From the NCBI RefSeq assembly GCF_016820495.1, contig NZ_JADHDU010000003.1, positions 248,367 through 312,366 on the forward strand: DNA of 64,000 nucleotides, written 5' to 3'. Of this stretch, positions 32,929-42,028 are shown piece by piece. Position numbers and translations under genes: made by a program. The notes under the pieces were generated by a model. The model saw nothing but the letters and a program-made list of their open reading frames with translations, did no database searches and was not told the origin of the DNA. Positions within the stretch are counted from its first letter, which is position 1. The number at the start of each line of letters is the position of its first letter. The DNA is from Planococcus beigongshangi. Its GTDB lineage: Bacteria > Bacillota > Bacilli > Bacillales_A > Planococcaceae.

Positions 32929-33986
32929 TTTGGTTCACCATCGTTTCAGATTTTCTGTTATATGCTGTGGTTTCGTTATTGGCCGGCCACATCGTTCTGC
33001 AATTTGTACCGGATCACCGTAAGCCGGCCGTCACGATCAAAAAATCGGTGATCCTGCTGGCAATCGCATCCATACCGGTCCTGTCGGCGGCGCCGGCGAT
33101 CCAATTGGCGGGGCTGTTGATGAAAAACAGCCCTCCCGGTTCAGCAATTTGGATGGCCATCACTGAATTTCAGGCAGGCCAAAGTTTCATATTCAGTCTG
33201 CTGCTGGCTTTTTTCTGGTTTGGCGCAATGGCGTTCAACAGTTCGAAAGAGATTCAGGCTTTCTGGTTCCTGCTGGCTGTTGTCAATATTGGTTTTGGGA
33301 GCCACGCCGCATCGCTCGAATTCTTACCGGGCATGCTCAGCCATACCGTGCATTTCCTGGCGCTCTCGCTATGGGCAGGCGTTTTGCTGGTCGTCACCTT
33401 TTTTGCGGCAGACCTTGGCAATTGGCGCAGCTTCCTGAAATGGTTCACGCCTTTTGCGTTTGGCATGGTAATGGTACTTCTGCTGAGCGGCATTGCAGTC
33501 TGGCTGCTGTTTTCAAATCCAGCTGATTACGCGGCTTCCTGGGTACTCCCGTATGGCCAGATGCTGTTATTGAAGCATCTGAGCATTTTGCCTTTATTGG
33601 CGGCGGCTGTCCTGAATGGTTTTGGCAATAAAGCGAAGGCACCTTCGCGCCCTCTGTTGAAGCTTGAAGTCTTCCTGCTCGGCCTGGTGTTTCTGGCCAC
33701 TGCCACCATGAGCAAGCTTGCACCGCCCCATAATGTTGTCAATACGCTGCTGACTGAAGGCACAGCGCCGTTTTTGGAATTGGTAAGCGGCAAATTATTG
33801 CTGCCGATCGTCCCGCAACTTTCCATGTCGGTCGACGGTATTCTGCTGGTGTTGCTGGGATTCATGTCGCTCGGCCTGATGATCATGGGCTTTTTCAAAA
33901 AGCTGCCTTTATGGATTTTATGCCTTTCCGGCCTTATTTTTGTAGCAGCCTCATATATTGGATTAATGATGAATATGAATTTTTGA
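32925..33986 (+). CDS. copD: CopD-family copper membrane protein
   Basis: 353 residues, nine or so membrane helices, with His in HTVHFLALSLWAGVLL and LLKHLSILPL typical of CopD. With CopC it is thought to import or handle copper; B. subtilis YcnJ fuses both parts. The ATGA overlap shows coupling to copC. Confidence 0.85.
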   Translation: MIWFTIVSDFLLYAVVSLLAGHIVLQFVPDHRKPAVTIKKSVILLAIASIPVLSAAPAIQLAGLLMKNSPPGSAIWMAITEFQAGQSFIFSLLLAFFWFGAMAFNSSKEIQAFWFLLAVVNIGFGSHAASLEFLPGMLSHTVHFLALSLWAGVLLVVTFFAADLGNWRSFLKWFTPFAFGMVMVLLLSGIAVWLLFSNPADYAASWVLPYGQMLLLKHLSILPLLAAAVLNGFGNKAKAPSRPLLKLEVFLLGLVFLATATMSKLAPPHNVVNTLLTEGTAPFLELVSGKLLLPIVPQLSMSVDGILLVLLGFMSLGLMIMGFFKKLPLWILCLSGLIFVAASYIGLMMNMNF

Positions 33987-34007
33987 AGTCTATTTTATAC
34001 CGACCCA

Positions 34008-34048
34008 AACGGCCGTTCCGGATTTTCGTTCCGGAATGGCCGTTTTTA
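34008..34048 (+). terminator. Terminator after copD
   Basis: AACGGCCGTTCCGGA / TCCGGAATGGCCGTT near-perfect stem, then TTTATTT. Confidence 0.85.
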
Positions 34049-34201
34049 TTTCTATGTAAATTAAACCAGGAACGACTTTCCCAATAAGATTACAAATATT
34101 ATTTTCTGATTTATCTGATAAGAAAATGATTAACTATTCTTTATAAAGGGTAAATATGTAAGAAGAAAATCGATATTTGAAATTTATGGGAGGCGCTATA
34201 T

Positions 34202-34498
34202 ATGGTAGGCAAATTTGCAATAAGCAGCAACAAAAGAATGGAAGAGAAGGATCTATTAAGGAAATCAAGACATTGTTTTGCAAGTGAAGATGAGAAGAGC
34301 AAAAAGAACGGGGAAGTATTCATGGTTTATTTCCTGAATAACTCTTCTTCGGAAGGTGTGCTGTTTAAGACGATCAAGGAAATTACAACAGATTTGAATA
34401 TGTCTCATGCGGCTTTGACAAAAGTATTGAAAACGCTGGAAGATCATCGTTTCATCTATCGCCGCAATGGGATCATCGGCCTGCATCAGGATCTGTAG
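34202..34498 (+). CDS. Winged-helix protein, RepL-like
   Basis: 98 residues. After a basic start, the C-terminal two thirds form a winged helix (FKTIKEITTDLNMSHAALTK, LKTLEDHRFIYRRNGIIGL). The phrasing strongly recalls the C-terminal domain of small-plasmid RepL proteins, but could be any MarR-like regulator. GGGAGG precedes the ATG. Followed by an XRE gene and a coiled-coil gene. Confidence 0.55.
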   Translation: MVGKFAISSNKRMEEKDLLRKSRHCFASEDEKSKKNGEVFMVYFLNNSSSEGVLFKTIKEITTDLNMSHAALTKVLKTLEDHRFIYRRNGIIGLHQDL

Positions 34499-34542
34499 GC
34501 TGAATGGCATCAAGTTTGAGACAAAAGGAAGAGGTGGGGCAG

Positions 34543-34740
34543 ATGGTCCAGGCAGTAAGTGGATTGCAGGAACTCCGGAAGGCCAAAGGGATTTCATCGC
34601 AGGAACTGGCCCGCGAGGTTGGAGTTGCCAAAAGCGCAATCTGGACTTATGAGAGCGGAAAAAAAGTGATCCCGGAAGATCATGCTGAGCGTTTTGCGGA
34701 ATTTTTTGGCTTGCCTGCAGATGTGTTATTGGGTCCCTGA
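34543..34740 (+). CDS. XRE-family transcriptional regulator
   Basis: 65 residues consisting of one helix-turn-helix (LRKAKGISSQELAREVGVAK, SAIWTYESGKKVIPEDHAER). ATG 34543 follows AGAGGTGGGG; ATG 34504 would place that site in the gene. Target unknown, likely local. Confidence 0.8.
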   Translation: MVQAVSGLQELRKAKGISSQELAREVGVAKSAIWTYESGKKVIPEDHAERFAEFFGLPADVLLGP

Positions 34741-34790
34741 TCCAATTCTGACTTTTCAATAGACCCAAGAGTGAAAAGGATGTGAACATC

Positions 34791-35225
34791 ATGGAGAATA
34801 CAAAAGCGGCAATAAATCATTTTTACCGGGAACGTGCTTTTACGGAATTGGCGGAAAGTCTGGAAGGCCATCAGAAGGAAGTGGCTCAAAATGCTTTATG
34901 GGAAATTCAGGTCTTAAAACGCGAATTGCAATTACTGCGCCGTGAAAAAGACACACTTCTGCATGAAAAAAAAGAGTTGAATGCATTATTGAAAAGCGAA
35001 AAATACCGATCCAAGGAAATGAGCCGGTACTTTAACCGCTGGACGGAAGATTATGCAAAAATCATTAAGATTCCAATCGATATGGAAAATGAAGCGCATA
35101 TCCGCCAGCATTATTTCTCTTTGCGCGAATCGGCAAAGAATCTGGTCCACAGCTGCCGGCGCAAGCTCGACGATTACGATGCGCCAGAGAAGACTCCGGC
35201 AGAAAGTGGCGTTAAAAGGCATTAA
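34791..35225 (+). CDS. Coiled-coil protein, unknown function
   Basis: 144 residues, almost entirely helical, with a coiled coil at about 25-75 (ALWEIQVLKRELQLLRREKD). No signal or membrane segment. AAAAGGATG precedes; GTG 34782 is an alternative start. It may work with the two small DNA-binding proteins upstream. Confidence 0.6.
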   Translation: MENTKAAINHFYRERAFTELAESLEGHQKEVAQNALWEIQVLKRELQLLRREKDTLLHEKKELNALLKSEKYRSKEMSRYFNRWTEDYAKIIKIPIDMENEAHIRQHYFSLRESAKNLVHSCRRKLDDYDAPEKTPAESGVKRH

Positions 35226-35410
35226 ATCCGGAGCCCGGTCAGACTGGCGCCTGTGTTTATCGAGTCCAATACGGTATTCCGGTTCTTTTTTCTCCTCCAA
35301 TCAATAAAACCCGCAAATCCTATCAAACCGGCAATCATGCCAAAAAACAACCTATCTTCATCAGCTCCTTTTTCAGGCAATTTTAGCTATTGATATCGCC
35401 GTAAATGAAA

Positions 35411-35455
35411 TAAAAAAAAACAGGAGGATCCGACTGGGGGATCTTCCTGTTTTCG
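35411..35455 (-). terminator. Bidirectional terminator between the coiled-coil and MFS genes
   Basis: 13-bp stem AACAGGAGGATCC / GGATCTTCCTGTT, with ten T on the minus strand (for the MFS gene) and TTTT on the plus strand. Confidence 0.75.
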
Positions 35456-35505
35456 TGTGGTTGCATGATTTGTAAAACGGCATTCAAGTTTAAGCTGCAC
35501 CGGCT

Positions 35506-36807
35506 TTATTGCATAGAGGCTTTTTCAATGGGGAGCGGTGCGGGCAAAGCCACGATTTTTTCCTGTTTCATGTCTTTGGCAGGCGGTTCTGCCATAAGAG
35601 CGGCGGCCATTCCCAGTACCGGGAACAGCATCAGCGCCCAAAGGATTTCCGTGTAGCCGCCGAACAGGTCAAAGGCAATGCCGAGCGGCAAAGGACCAAG
35701 CGCTGAACCCGTTACGATCATCGCCATCGAAATGCCACTGATGCTGCCGATGTGCTTGCGGCCGAAATAATTTGGCCAGACAACAGCCATGACAATGCGT
35801 TCCATCCCCATGCTCACTCCCCAGACCAAACCGAAGACAATGGCAGCGGCAAGAAAATCCGCCTTTTGCAGGAGCAGCAGCGAAGCGATTTCTCCTGCGA
35901 AGACCAATACCAGCATATATTGCACTTTCACTTTATCGAGCAGCAGACCCGTAAGGAAAGTCACCGGCAAGCCGATCAATGCCGTCAGGCTGAGTATGCC
36001 TGCCGCAGCTTCAAGCGACAGGGAATTTTCATGGAAAATCGAAACAAGATGGAAAGTCAGTCCAGTGTTCACAATGCCGGGAATCGCCGCACAGACGAGC
36101 AACAGCCAGAAAGCCCGTGTTTTGGAAGCTTCCTTGACGGACCAGCTCACTTCTTCTATGCGTTTTTGCCGTTTCCCGGATTTTTCTGCGGCGCCGTTAT
36201 CCGGCAGCAGGCCGACATCTTCCGGAGAATTGCGGATCAGAAATAAAGCGAGCGGCGTAAACAGGACAAGTATGATGGCCCCGAGCACAAGCCAGGACAT
36301 GCGCCAGCCGAAAGAATCGATCAGCCAGACGTTCAGCAAGGGGAACGCTGCTGAGCTGACCAGTCCGCCAATTGCGGCAATGCTTAAGGCGCGTCCCCTT
36401 TTTTTGACGAACCACTGCGGAATCAGGGAATTCGAAATCAATGCCATGGACCCCTGGCCGAGCAGGCGGATGAAGAAGAAGCCGATGAACAGCATGACAA
36501 GGCTTGTCACAAAACTATTGAACAGGCAGGCGGCCGCCAGCAGGGCCGACACGATCACCGCCATTTTCCGGGAACCGTTACGGTCAATCAGCCGGCCCAC
36601 AAAAAACAGCAAAAAGCCCGCTGCCAGTGTCGCGCCCGAATAGATGGCGGACACCGTTGAACGGCTCCAGCCAAAATCCTCTATATAATAATCGATGAAA
36701 ATTGAATTGGAATAAGTTTGTCCGGGACCAGAGAAAAACTGGGACAACGCCGCAATGGCAACAATGACCCAGCCGTAGTGAAAATGATTGCCAGCAAATC
36801 GTTTCAT
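35506..36807 (-). CDS. MFS transporter
   Basis: 433 residues with twelve membrane helices. GRLIDRNGSRKMAV is the A-motif between helices 2 and 3. The fold resembles the oxalate/formate or monocarboxylate group (NHFHYGWVIVAIAALSQF at the start). Substrate unknown. ATG 36807 is preferred; an upstream in-frame start at 36855 lacks a ribosome site. Confidence 0.8.
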   Translation of the reverse strand: MKRFAGNHFHYGWVIVAIAALSQFFSGPGQTYSNSIFIDYYIEDFGWSRSTVSAIYSGATLAAGFLLFFVGRLIDRNGSRKMAVIVSALLAAACLFNSFVTSLVMLFIGFFFIRLLGQGSMALISNSLIPQWFVKKRGRALSIAAIGGLVSSAAFPLLNVWLIDSFGWRMSWLVLGAIILVLFTPLALFLIRNSPEDVGLLPDNGAAEKSGKRQKRIEEVSWSVKEASKTRAFWLLLVCAAIPGIVNTGLTFHLVSIFHENSLSLEAAAGILSLTALIGLPVTFLTGLLLDKVKVQYMLVLVFAGEIASLLLLQKADFLAAAIVFGLVWGVSMGMERIVMAVVWPNYFGRKHIGSISGISMAMIVTGSALGPLPLGIAFDLFGGYTEILWALMLFPVLGMAAALMAEPPAKDMKQEKIVALPAPLPIEKASMQ

Positions 36808-37140
36808 TAGTAAAAGTGCATCTCCATTTAATGTAATAGCCAAAAATCCTAACAAAATAAAAGTCTCATATAATTGTTTTAATATCAGTTTCTTATCATA
36901 ACATAATTATTTTCATTTTAAAGTATATGAGTCTAGAGTAATAAAAATGAAATCTATCTGATAATTGTTATTTTTAGATAATCATTTTATAAGATATTAT
37001 TATTATTCACACGTAAATTTTGGAAATCCCGCATGATAAATACTGATCAAAACGGCCCTTGCTAAAAATATGCTGCTGATATATAGTTTAGGAGTACCAT
37101 ATTTAGTTTATATTAAATAAAAGAACACAATATATAGTGA
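36808..37140. other. A/T-rich divergent intergenic region
   Basis: Very A/T-rich, with TGAAAATAATTATG on the minus strand near 36914-36901 that only loosely resembles a Fur box. It must hold the MFS promoter and the promoter of the cobalamin riboswitch transcript. No coding sequence seen. Confidence 0.5.
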
Positions 37141-37305
37141 AAACCGATAATGAAGGTGCCTGAAAGGGCTTAATAGGGAAGCCGGTGAAATGCCGGCGCT
37201 GTACCCGCAACTGTAAGTGCTGACGAGCTTTGGAAACCACTGTCGAAAGATGGGAAGGCCATAGCAGAGGATGACGCACGAGCCAGGAGACCTGCCTTCG
37301 TTATA
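37141..37305 (+). ncRNA. Cobalamin (adenosylcobalamin) riboswitch
   Basis: The conserved landmarks are present in order: AAGGTGCC, GGGAAGCCGGTGAAATGCCG, GTACCCGCAACTGTAAG, and the B12 box AGCCAGGAGACCTGCC (37281-37296). With the terminator at 37405-37440 it should switch off the downstream operon when B12 coenzyme is present. Confidence 0.95.
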
Positions 37306-37404
37306 TGTTAATTGCCTTCTCCGGGAGCTGGGGGGTATGACGATGGTCTTGACGGGAATCAGTGCGTTTTTCTGCCGGTATCCCCTTTCATGCTGCGTTT
37401 ATCC

Positions 37405-37440
37405 AACCCATCTTCTCTCCGGAGAAGATGGGTTTTTTTG
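37405..37440 (+). terminator. Riboswitch terminator
   Basis: Perfect 13-bp stem AACCCATCTTCTC / GAGAAGATGGGTT, loop TCCG, then seven T. It lies between the aptamer and the first gene, so it is the likely expression platform. Confidence 0.88.
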
Positions 37441-37474
37441 TGTTTGGGTTTTATTTGAAAGGATGATGAATGTA

Positions 37475-37960
37475 ATGAAGCAACAGATTTCAGCAGGTAT
37501 ATCACGCACAATCCAGACAAGGCTGGTGCTGCCGCCGGATACGAATCATATGGGTACGATTTTCGGAGGGACGGTGCTCGCCTATATTGATGAAATTGCA
37601 GCAATCACAGCAATGAAGCACAGCGGCCAAGTAGTGGTGACGGCATCGATCGATACGGTGAACTTCCTGTCCTCCGCGCGCATCGGCAATGTGCTGATCC
37701 TGGAAGGCGTCGTCATTTCGACAGGCCGGACGTCGATGGAAGTATATGTGAAAGCGGAATGCCAGAATATCGAAACGCGTGAGCGGACGCTTACGACGAC
37801 GGCTATCCTAACGATGGTGGCAGTGGATGAGGGCGGTAACCCCACCCCCGTGCCGGGCGTGGTTCCGGAAACGGAAAAAGAGCAGAAATTGTTCGCGAAC
37901 GCACAGGCGAGAAAAGAGCGGCGCATGAAACTGAACGAATTTGCGAAGGAGCTGGTGTAG
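37475..37960 (+). CDS. Acyl-CoA thioesterase (hotdog fold)
   Basis: 161 residues. TNHMGTIFGGTVLAYIDEIA contains the catalytic region of the YkhA/BFIT-type acyl-CoA hydrolases, and TASIDTVNFLSSARIGNVL follows. It hydrolyses acyl-CoA in the cytosol. It is the first gene after the B12 riboswitch and abuts the ribonucleotide reductase gene by 1 nt, an unexpected partner. ATG 37475 is chosen among several nearby ATGs. Confidence 0.88.
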   Translation: MKQQISAGISRTIQTRLVLPPDTNHMGTIFGGTVLAYIDEIAAITAMKHSGQVVVTASIDTVNFLSSARIGNVLILEGVVISTGRTSMEVYVKAECQNIETRERTLTTTAILTMVAVDEGGNPTPVPGVVPETEKEQKLFANAQARKERRMKLNEFAKELV

Positions 37961-37961
37961 G

Positions 37962-40244
37962 ATGACGATGGAAATCTCAACAGAATTGGATACAGTCGAA
38001 AAAGCGTTGGAGCGTGCCGAGCGGCTGCACGGACTCGATACTGCAGCATTGCGGAATAAAATCGGAGAGCTGGTTGGCAAGATCGACACGGAACAGTCTA
38101 TGCTTTATGCGCTGAACCGCATTTCGATGGATGAACCGAACTGGACGTTTCTGGCGGCGGAATTGTATGTTGGGGAACTTTACCGGCAGGCGGCTGGGAG
38201 CCGGGGTTATGACTCAGGAGGGAAATATGGAGGCTTCTATGAATTGATCGAGAAACTCTCACGTATCGGCATCTATTCGGATGAGTTGCTGAAAGCCTAC
38301 TCGGAAGCGGAAATACGTGAGCTCGGCGCAATCATCGAACCGGAACGCGATCTGCTGTTCAATTACATCGGTTTGTTTTTACTTGCCGACCGCTACTTGG
38401 CGAAGGATTATGAAGGCAACCTCCAAGAATTGCCGCAGGAGCGTTTTCTGGTGATCGCCATGGCGCTGATGCAGAACGAGCCGGCAGAGCGGCGCATGGC
38501 ATTGGTGAAGGAAGCCTACTGGGCGATGAGCAATCTGTATATGACGGTCGCGACACCTACTTTATCAAATGCAGGCAAAAGCTTCGGTCAGCTGTCTTCG
38601 TGTTTTATTGATACGGTCGATGATTCACTGGACGGCATCTACCTGAACAACTGGGACATCGCACGTCTGAGCAAAGATGGCGGCGGACTCGGCATCTATT
38701 ACGGCAAAGTGCGCGCTTTGGGGTCGGATATCAAGAAATTCAAAGGCAATTCCTCAGGAGTCATTCCGTGGATACGCCTCGTCAATGATACGGCGGTCAG
38801 CGTCGATCAGCTTGGGCAGCGCCAGGGAGCAGTGGCGGTGTATCTGGACGTTTTCCATAAAGACATCATGAACGGCTTCCTGGATCTGAAAACGAATAAT
38901 GGCGATGAGCGCCGTAAAGCGCATGATATTTTCACCGGCGTTTCGATTCCCGATCTGTTTATGGAAAAATTGAAGGAAACTGATGAAAATGGCCGCAGTG
39001 TCGGTGAATGGCATACGTTCTGTCCCCATCAGGTGAAAGAGGTGATGGGCTGGAAAGATGATTCTGGCGTTTCGCTGGGGTTGGAGGATTTCTATGATGA
39101 AACCGACCGGGCTCTTTTTACGGAAAAATACGAAGACGCGGTTTCTAATCCTTTATTGCCGCGGAAGACCTACCGGGCGATGGACATCATGGCGCGCATC
39201 ATGGTGTCGCAGCTGGAAACCGGCACGCCGTATATGTTCTACCGCGACGAAGCCAATCGCCAGAATCCGAACAAGCATCTGCGCGGACGCGGGCTGACGT
39301 CGATTTACTGCAGTAATTTGTGTACAGAAATCATGCAGAATATGTCGGCGACGACGATTGTCAAAGAATTCACGGACGAAGACGGCAATTTGGTCATGAT
39401 CCGCAAACCGGGCGATTTCGTCGTCTGCAACCTGTCCTCGGTCAATCTGCCGCGGGCGGTGAAGGCGGATGTCCTCGAGCGCCTGATTCCCATCCAGATG
39501 CGCATGCTCGATAACGTCATCGATTTGAATACGATTTCCGTAGGACAGGCCGATGCGACGAATAAAAAATATAGAGCAGTTGGTTTGGGGACGTTCGGCT
39601 GGCACCATCTGCTTGCGCTGGAAGGCATCCACTGGGAAACGGAAGATGCCGTTAAATATGCAGATAAACTGTATGAAGAAATTGCTTTTCATTCCATCCG
39701 TTCATCGATGGAACTCTCGAAAGAAAAAGGCAGCTACCGTGAATTTGCCGGGTCGGAATGGCAGACGGGTGAGTATTTCAGCCGTAAAGGCTATGAAGGT
39801 GAAAAGTGGCAGGAGCTGCAGAAAGAAATTTCCGAACACGGCGTCCGCAACGGCTGGATGATGGCCGTGGCGCCGAACTCATCGACGGCGAAAATCGGCG
39901 GATCGACAGATGGCATCGACCCGCTGTATGCCGTTGAGTATGCAGAAGAGAAGAAGAACTTCAAATTCAAGGTGACGGCACCGGATCTGGATCATAACAC
40001 TTACGATTATTACCGCCGGGCGAGACACGTGCTGGACCAGAAATGGAGCATCCGCCAGAATGCGGCGAGACAGCGCCACATCGACCAGGCAATCAGCTTC
40101 AACCTGTATGTGCCGCATACGATTAAAGCGAAGGAATTGCTGGAGCTTCATCTGGAAGCATGGCAGCAGGGACTGAAAACGACTTATTACGTGCGCAGCA
40201 CTTCGCAGGCGGAAATTGAAGAATGCGAAGCGTGCATGAGCTGA
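37962..40244 (+). CDS. nrdA: Ribonucleoside-diphosphate reductase, alpha subunit (class I)
   Basis: 760 residues. Active-site landmarks are GQLSSCFID (about 210), SNLCTEI (Cys and Glu, about 450), VCNLSSVNL, the tyrosine pair YYVRSTS and the C-terminal redox pair CEAC. It reduces ribonucleotides to deoxyribonucleotides with the beta subunit encoded next. I see no clear N-terminal ATP-cone. Class Ia versus Ib (nrdE) cannot be settled by eye. Expression should be off when coenzyme B12 is available. Confidence 0.92.
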   Translation: MTMEISTELDTVEKALERAERLHGLDTAALRNKIGELVGKIDTEQSMLYALNRISMDEPNWTFLAAELYVGELYRQAAGSRGYDSGGKYGGFYELIEKLSRIGIYSDELLKAYSEAEIRELGAIIEPERDLLFNYIGLFLLADRYLAKDYEGNLQELPQERFLVIAMALMQNEPAERRMALVKEAYWAMSNLYMTVATPTLSNAGKSFGQLSSCFIDTVDDSLDGIYLNNWDIARLSKDGGGLGIYYGKVRALGSDIKKFKGNSSGVIPWIRLVNDTAVSVDQLGQRQGAVAVYLDVFHKDIMNGFLDLKTNNGDERRKAHDIFTGVSIPDLFMEKLKETDENGRSVGEWHTFCPHQVKEVMGWKDDSGVSLGLEDFYDETDRALFTEKYEDAVSNPLLPRKTYRAMDIMARIMVSQLETGTPYMFYRDEANRQNPNKHLRGRGLTSIYCSNLCTEIMQNMSATTIVKEFTDEDGNLVMIRKPGDFVVCNLSSVNLPRAVKADVLERLIPIQMRMLDNVIDLNTISVGQADATNKKYRAVGLGTFGWHHLLALEGIHWETEDAVKYADKLYEEIAFHSIRSSMELSKEKGSYREFAGSEWQTGEYFSRKGYEGEKWQELQKEISEHGVRNGWMMAVAPNSSTAKIGGSTDGIDPLYAVEYAEEKKNFKFKVTAPDLDHNTYDYYRRARHVLDQKWSIRQNAARQRHIDQAISFNLYVPHTIKAKELLELHLEAWQQGLKTTYYVRSTSQAEIEECEACMS

Positions 40245-40254
40245 GGGAGGACTT

Positions 40255-41304
40255 ATGATGACAATCCATACACCGTTAACAAAGATCAAATTGCTCAATC
40301 CGGAGCATCCGAACAAATCGACGGGCATCCTGAACGGCAAATCGTCTGGACTGCTCAACTGGAACGATATCGCCTATCCGCAGATGTACGATCTGTATCA
40401 GACGCTGCTGGCGAATTTTTGGAAAGCGCAGGAAATCAACATGCAGGACGATATCAAGCAATGGGATCACTTGAGCGACACGGAACGTGATGTCTTCCTC
40501 CGCATCAATACACAGCTGGCCTCACTCGACTCCCTGCAGACGCCGACGATGACGATGGTGATGGATTATGTCACCGATTCAAGCTTCAAGGCGATTTTCG
40601 CGGTCATCGCCCAGCAGGAAGCGGTCCATAACGAATCCTATTCCTATATATTGAGTTCGCTTGTATCGGTGGCGGAACAGAATGCGCGCTTCGATCAGGC
40701 AAAAAGCGATCCAGTCGTGCGGAAGCGCAATGAAGGGATTCTGGATGCTTATGAAGAGTTCCGCCAGAACCCAACGCCGCAGACTTTATTCCAGCTGGGC
40801 ATCAATTCGATCAATCTCGAGGGCATTTATTTCTATGCCGGATTCGCGTTCTTCTATCACCTGGCGCGCCAGCAGAAGATGCTGAAAACGAGCACGATGA
40901 TCAGCTATATCCAGCGCGATGAGATGCAGCATGCTTATTTCATCGGGCAGTTCGTGCGGATCCTATTGACGGAGAATCCTGAGCTGAACAATGAAGAAAA
41001 CATTGCTTATATCTATCGTTCGGTGGACCACGCCGTCCAGCTGGAAAAGGAATGGGCGCATTATATTTTGGCTGATATTGATGGACTCGATCTGGAGGAG
41101 TTCGGTCATTATGTCGAATACTTGGCCAATAAACGGCTGCGGCAGCTCGGTGTGGACAATCTCTACGAAGAGCGCAGCAATCCCATGCCGTGGATCCAGG
41201 TGTTCGGCGACGATATGATGAATGGCACGAAATCGGATTTCTTCGAACAGAAATCCCGCACGTATTCGAAAGTGTCACAGTCGAATGGGTTTGATGAACT
41301 GTAA
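40255..41304 (+). CDS. nrdB: Ribonucleoside-diphosphate reductase, beta subunit (class I)
   Basis: 349 residues. Di-metal ligands and radical Tyr are all present: Asp in ASLDSLQ, Glu/His/Tyr in EAVHNESY (ExxHxxxY), Glu in NLEGIYFY and Glu/His in RDEMQHAYF. It makes the tyrosyl radical used by the alpha subunit. The ligands rule out the metal-free class Ie. A flavodoxin gene overlaps the 3' end, which hints at NrdI-like activation of a manganese centre. Confidence 0.92.
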   Translation: MMTIHTPLTKIKLLNPEHPNKSTGILNGKSSGLLNWNDIAYPQMYDLYQTLLANFWKAQEINMQDDIKQWDHLSDTERDVFLRINTQLASLDSLQTPTMTMVMDYVTDSSFKAIFAVIAQQEAVHNESYSYILSSLVSVAEQNARFDQAKSDPVVRKRNEGILDAYEEFRQNPTPQTLFQLGINSINLEGIYFYAGFAFFYHLARQQKMLKTSTMISYIQRDEMQHAYFIGQFVRILLTENPELNNEENIAYIYRSVDHAVQLEKEWAHYILADIDGLDLEEFGHYVEYLANKRLRQLGVDNLYEERSNPMPWIQVFGDDMMNGTKSDFFEQKSRTYSKVSQSNGFDEL

Positions 41305-41773
41305 GGCGGAAATAGCCATTGTCTACAGCTCCATCACCGGTAATACGAGGGAACTGACAGGTATGCTGGTGGAAAGTGTGCAGGAGCAGGGAATGAATGT
41401 GCATGTATTCGCACCCGAACAATTCTGCCAGGCGGATATTGGTTGCTTCGACGCCGTGCTGGTCGGCACGTATACATGGGGCAGCGGGGAAATCCCCTAT
41501 GAAATGAGGGACGTTTATCATCATATGGAGTCGGTTGCATCAAAGCATCTCGTAACGGCAGTGTTCGGCACAGGCGACAGTTTCTTTGCGGAATTCTGCG
41601 GAGCTGTCGACGGCTTTCGGGACATGCTGTATGCGCAGACGGACCTGGCAGCAGTGCTGAAAGTTGAATTAATGCCGCAGGAAAAAGATTTGACGCGGTG
41701 TGAAAAGTTTGTCGAAGCGGTGGGCAGCCGACTGGTAGAGAGTGAGGAAAAGAGAAAAAGCAAAGCGACTTGA
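41294..41773 (+). CDS. Flavodoxin (possible NrdI-like activase)
   Basis: 159 residues. The FMN phosphate loop is SSITGNT, with GTYTWGSGEIP and VFGTGDSFF as later flavin loops. It overlaps nrdB by 11 nt (ATG 41294; ATG 41285 possible). In class Ib reductases a flavodoxin NrdI supplies oxidant to NrdF. This protein is longer than usual NrdI, so the role is inferred from position. Confidence 0.8.
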   Translation: MNCKAEIAIVYSSITGNTRELTGMLVESVQEQGMNVHVFAPEQFCQADIGCFDAVLVGTYTWGSGEIPYEMRDVYHHMESVASKHLVTAVFGTGDSFFAEFCGAVDGFRDMLYAQTDLAAVLKVELMPQEKDLTRCEKFVEAVGSRLVESEEKRKSKAT

Positions 41774-41797
41774 AAGTGGAGTTGCTTTGCTTTTTTT
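41758..41797 (+). terminator. Terminator of the RNR operon
   Basis: AAGCAAAGCGACT / AGTTGCTTTGCTT stem, then a T run. Confidence 0.85.
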
Positions 41798-41826
41798 ACG
41801 GCCTGGGGAAGCTCGAATTTGGGAGA

Positions 41827-41905
41827 ATCGCCGATAAACGTCCGGAAATCGCTGATAAACCTAAAAAAATCGCTGATAAACCCACAAAAATCGCTGATAA
41901 ACCCG
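41827..41905 (+). repeat. Phased repeat array G (4 units, exactly 21 bp)
   Basis: ATCGCYGATAAAC cores at 41827, 41848, 41869 and 41890. It starts 29 bp after the operon terminator. Core shared with array F. Confidence 0.9.
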
Positions 41906-41975
41906 CGACTCCAGTTTTCTCAATGTGTTTCCAGCATTAAAAAAGCAAATTTTTTACAAAAATTCCTTCCCTTTT

Positions 41976-42007
41976 TATGTCACGACGTGATATAGTCGAG
42001 ATACGAC
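41976..42007 (+). promoter_or_regulatory. Candidate PadR operator region
   Basis: TATGTCACGACGTGATATA is a near-perfect palindrome with two symmetric mismatches, followed by GTCG-N5-CGAC (41995-42007). Both lie just upstream of the padR-like gene, where autorepressors of this family bind. Confidence 0.4.
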
Positions 42008-42028
42008 ATAGTGAGAAGAGGGATACCG

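Noticed and set aside
36901-36920. Fur box upstream of the MFS gene
   Set aside because: Only about 12 of 15 positions match in a very A/T-rich region, so chance is likely.
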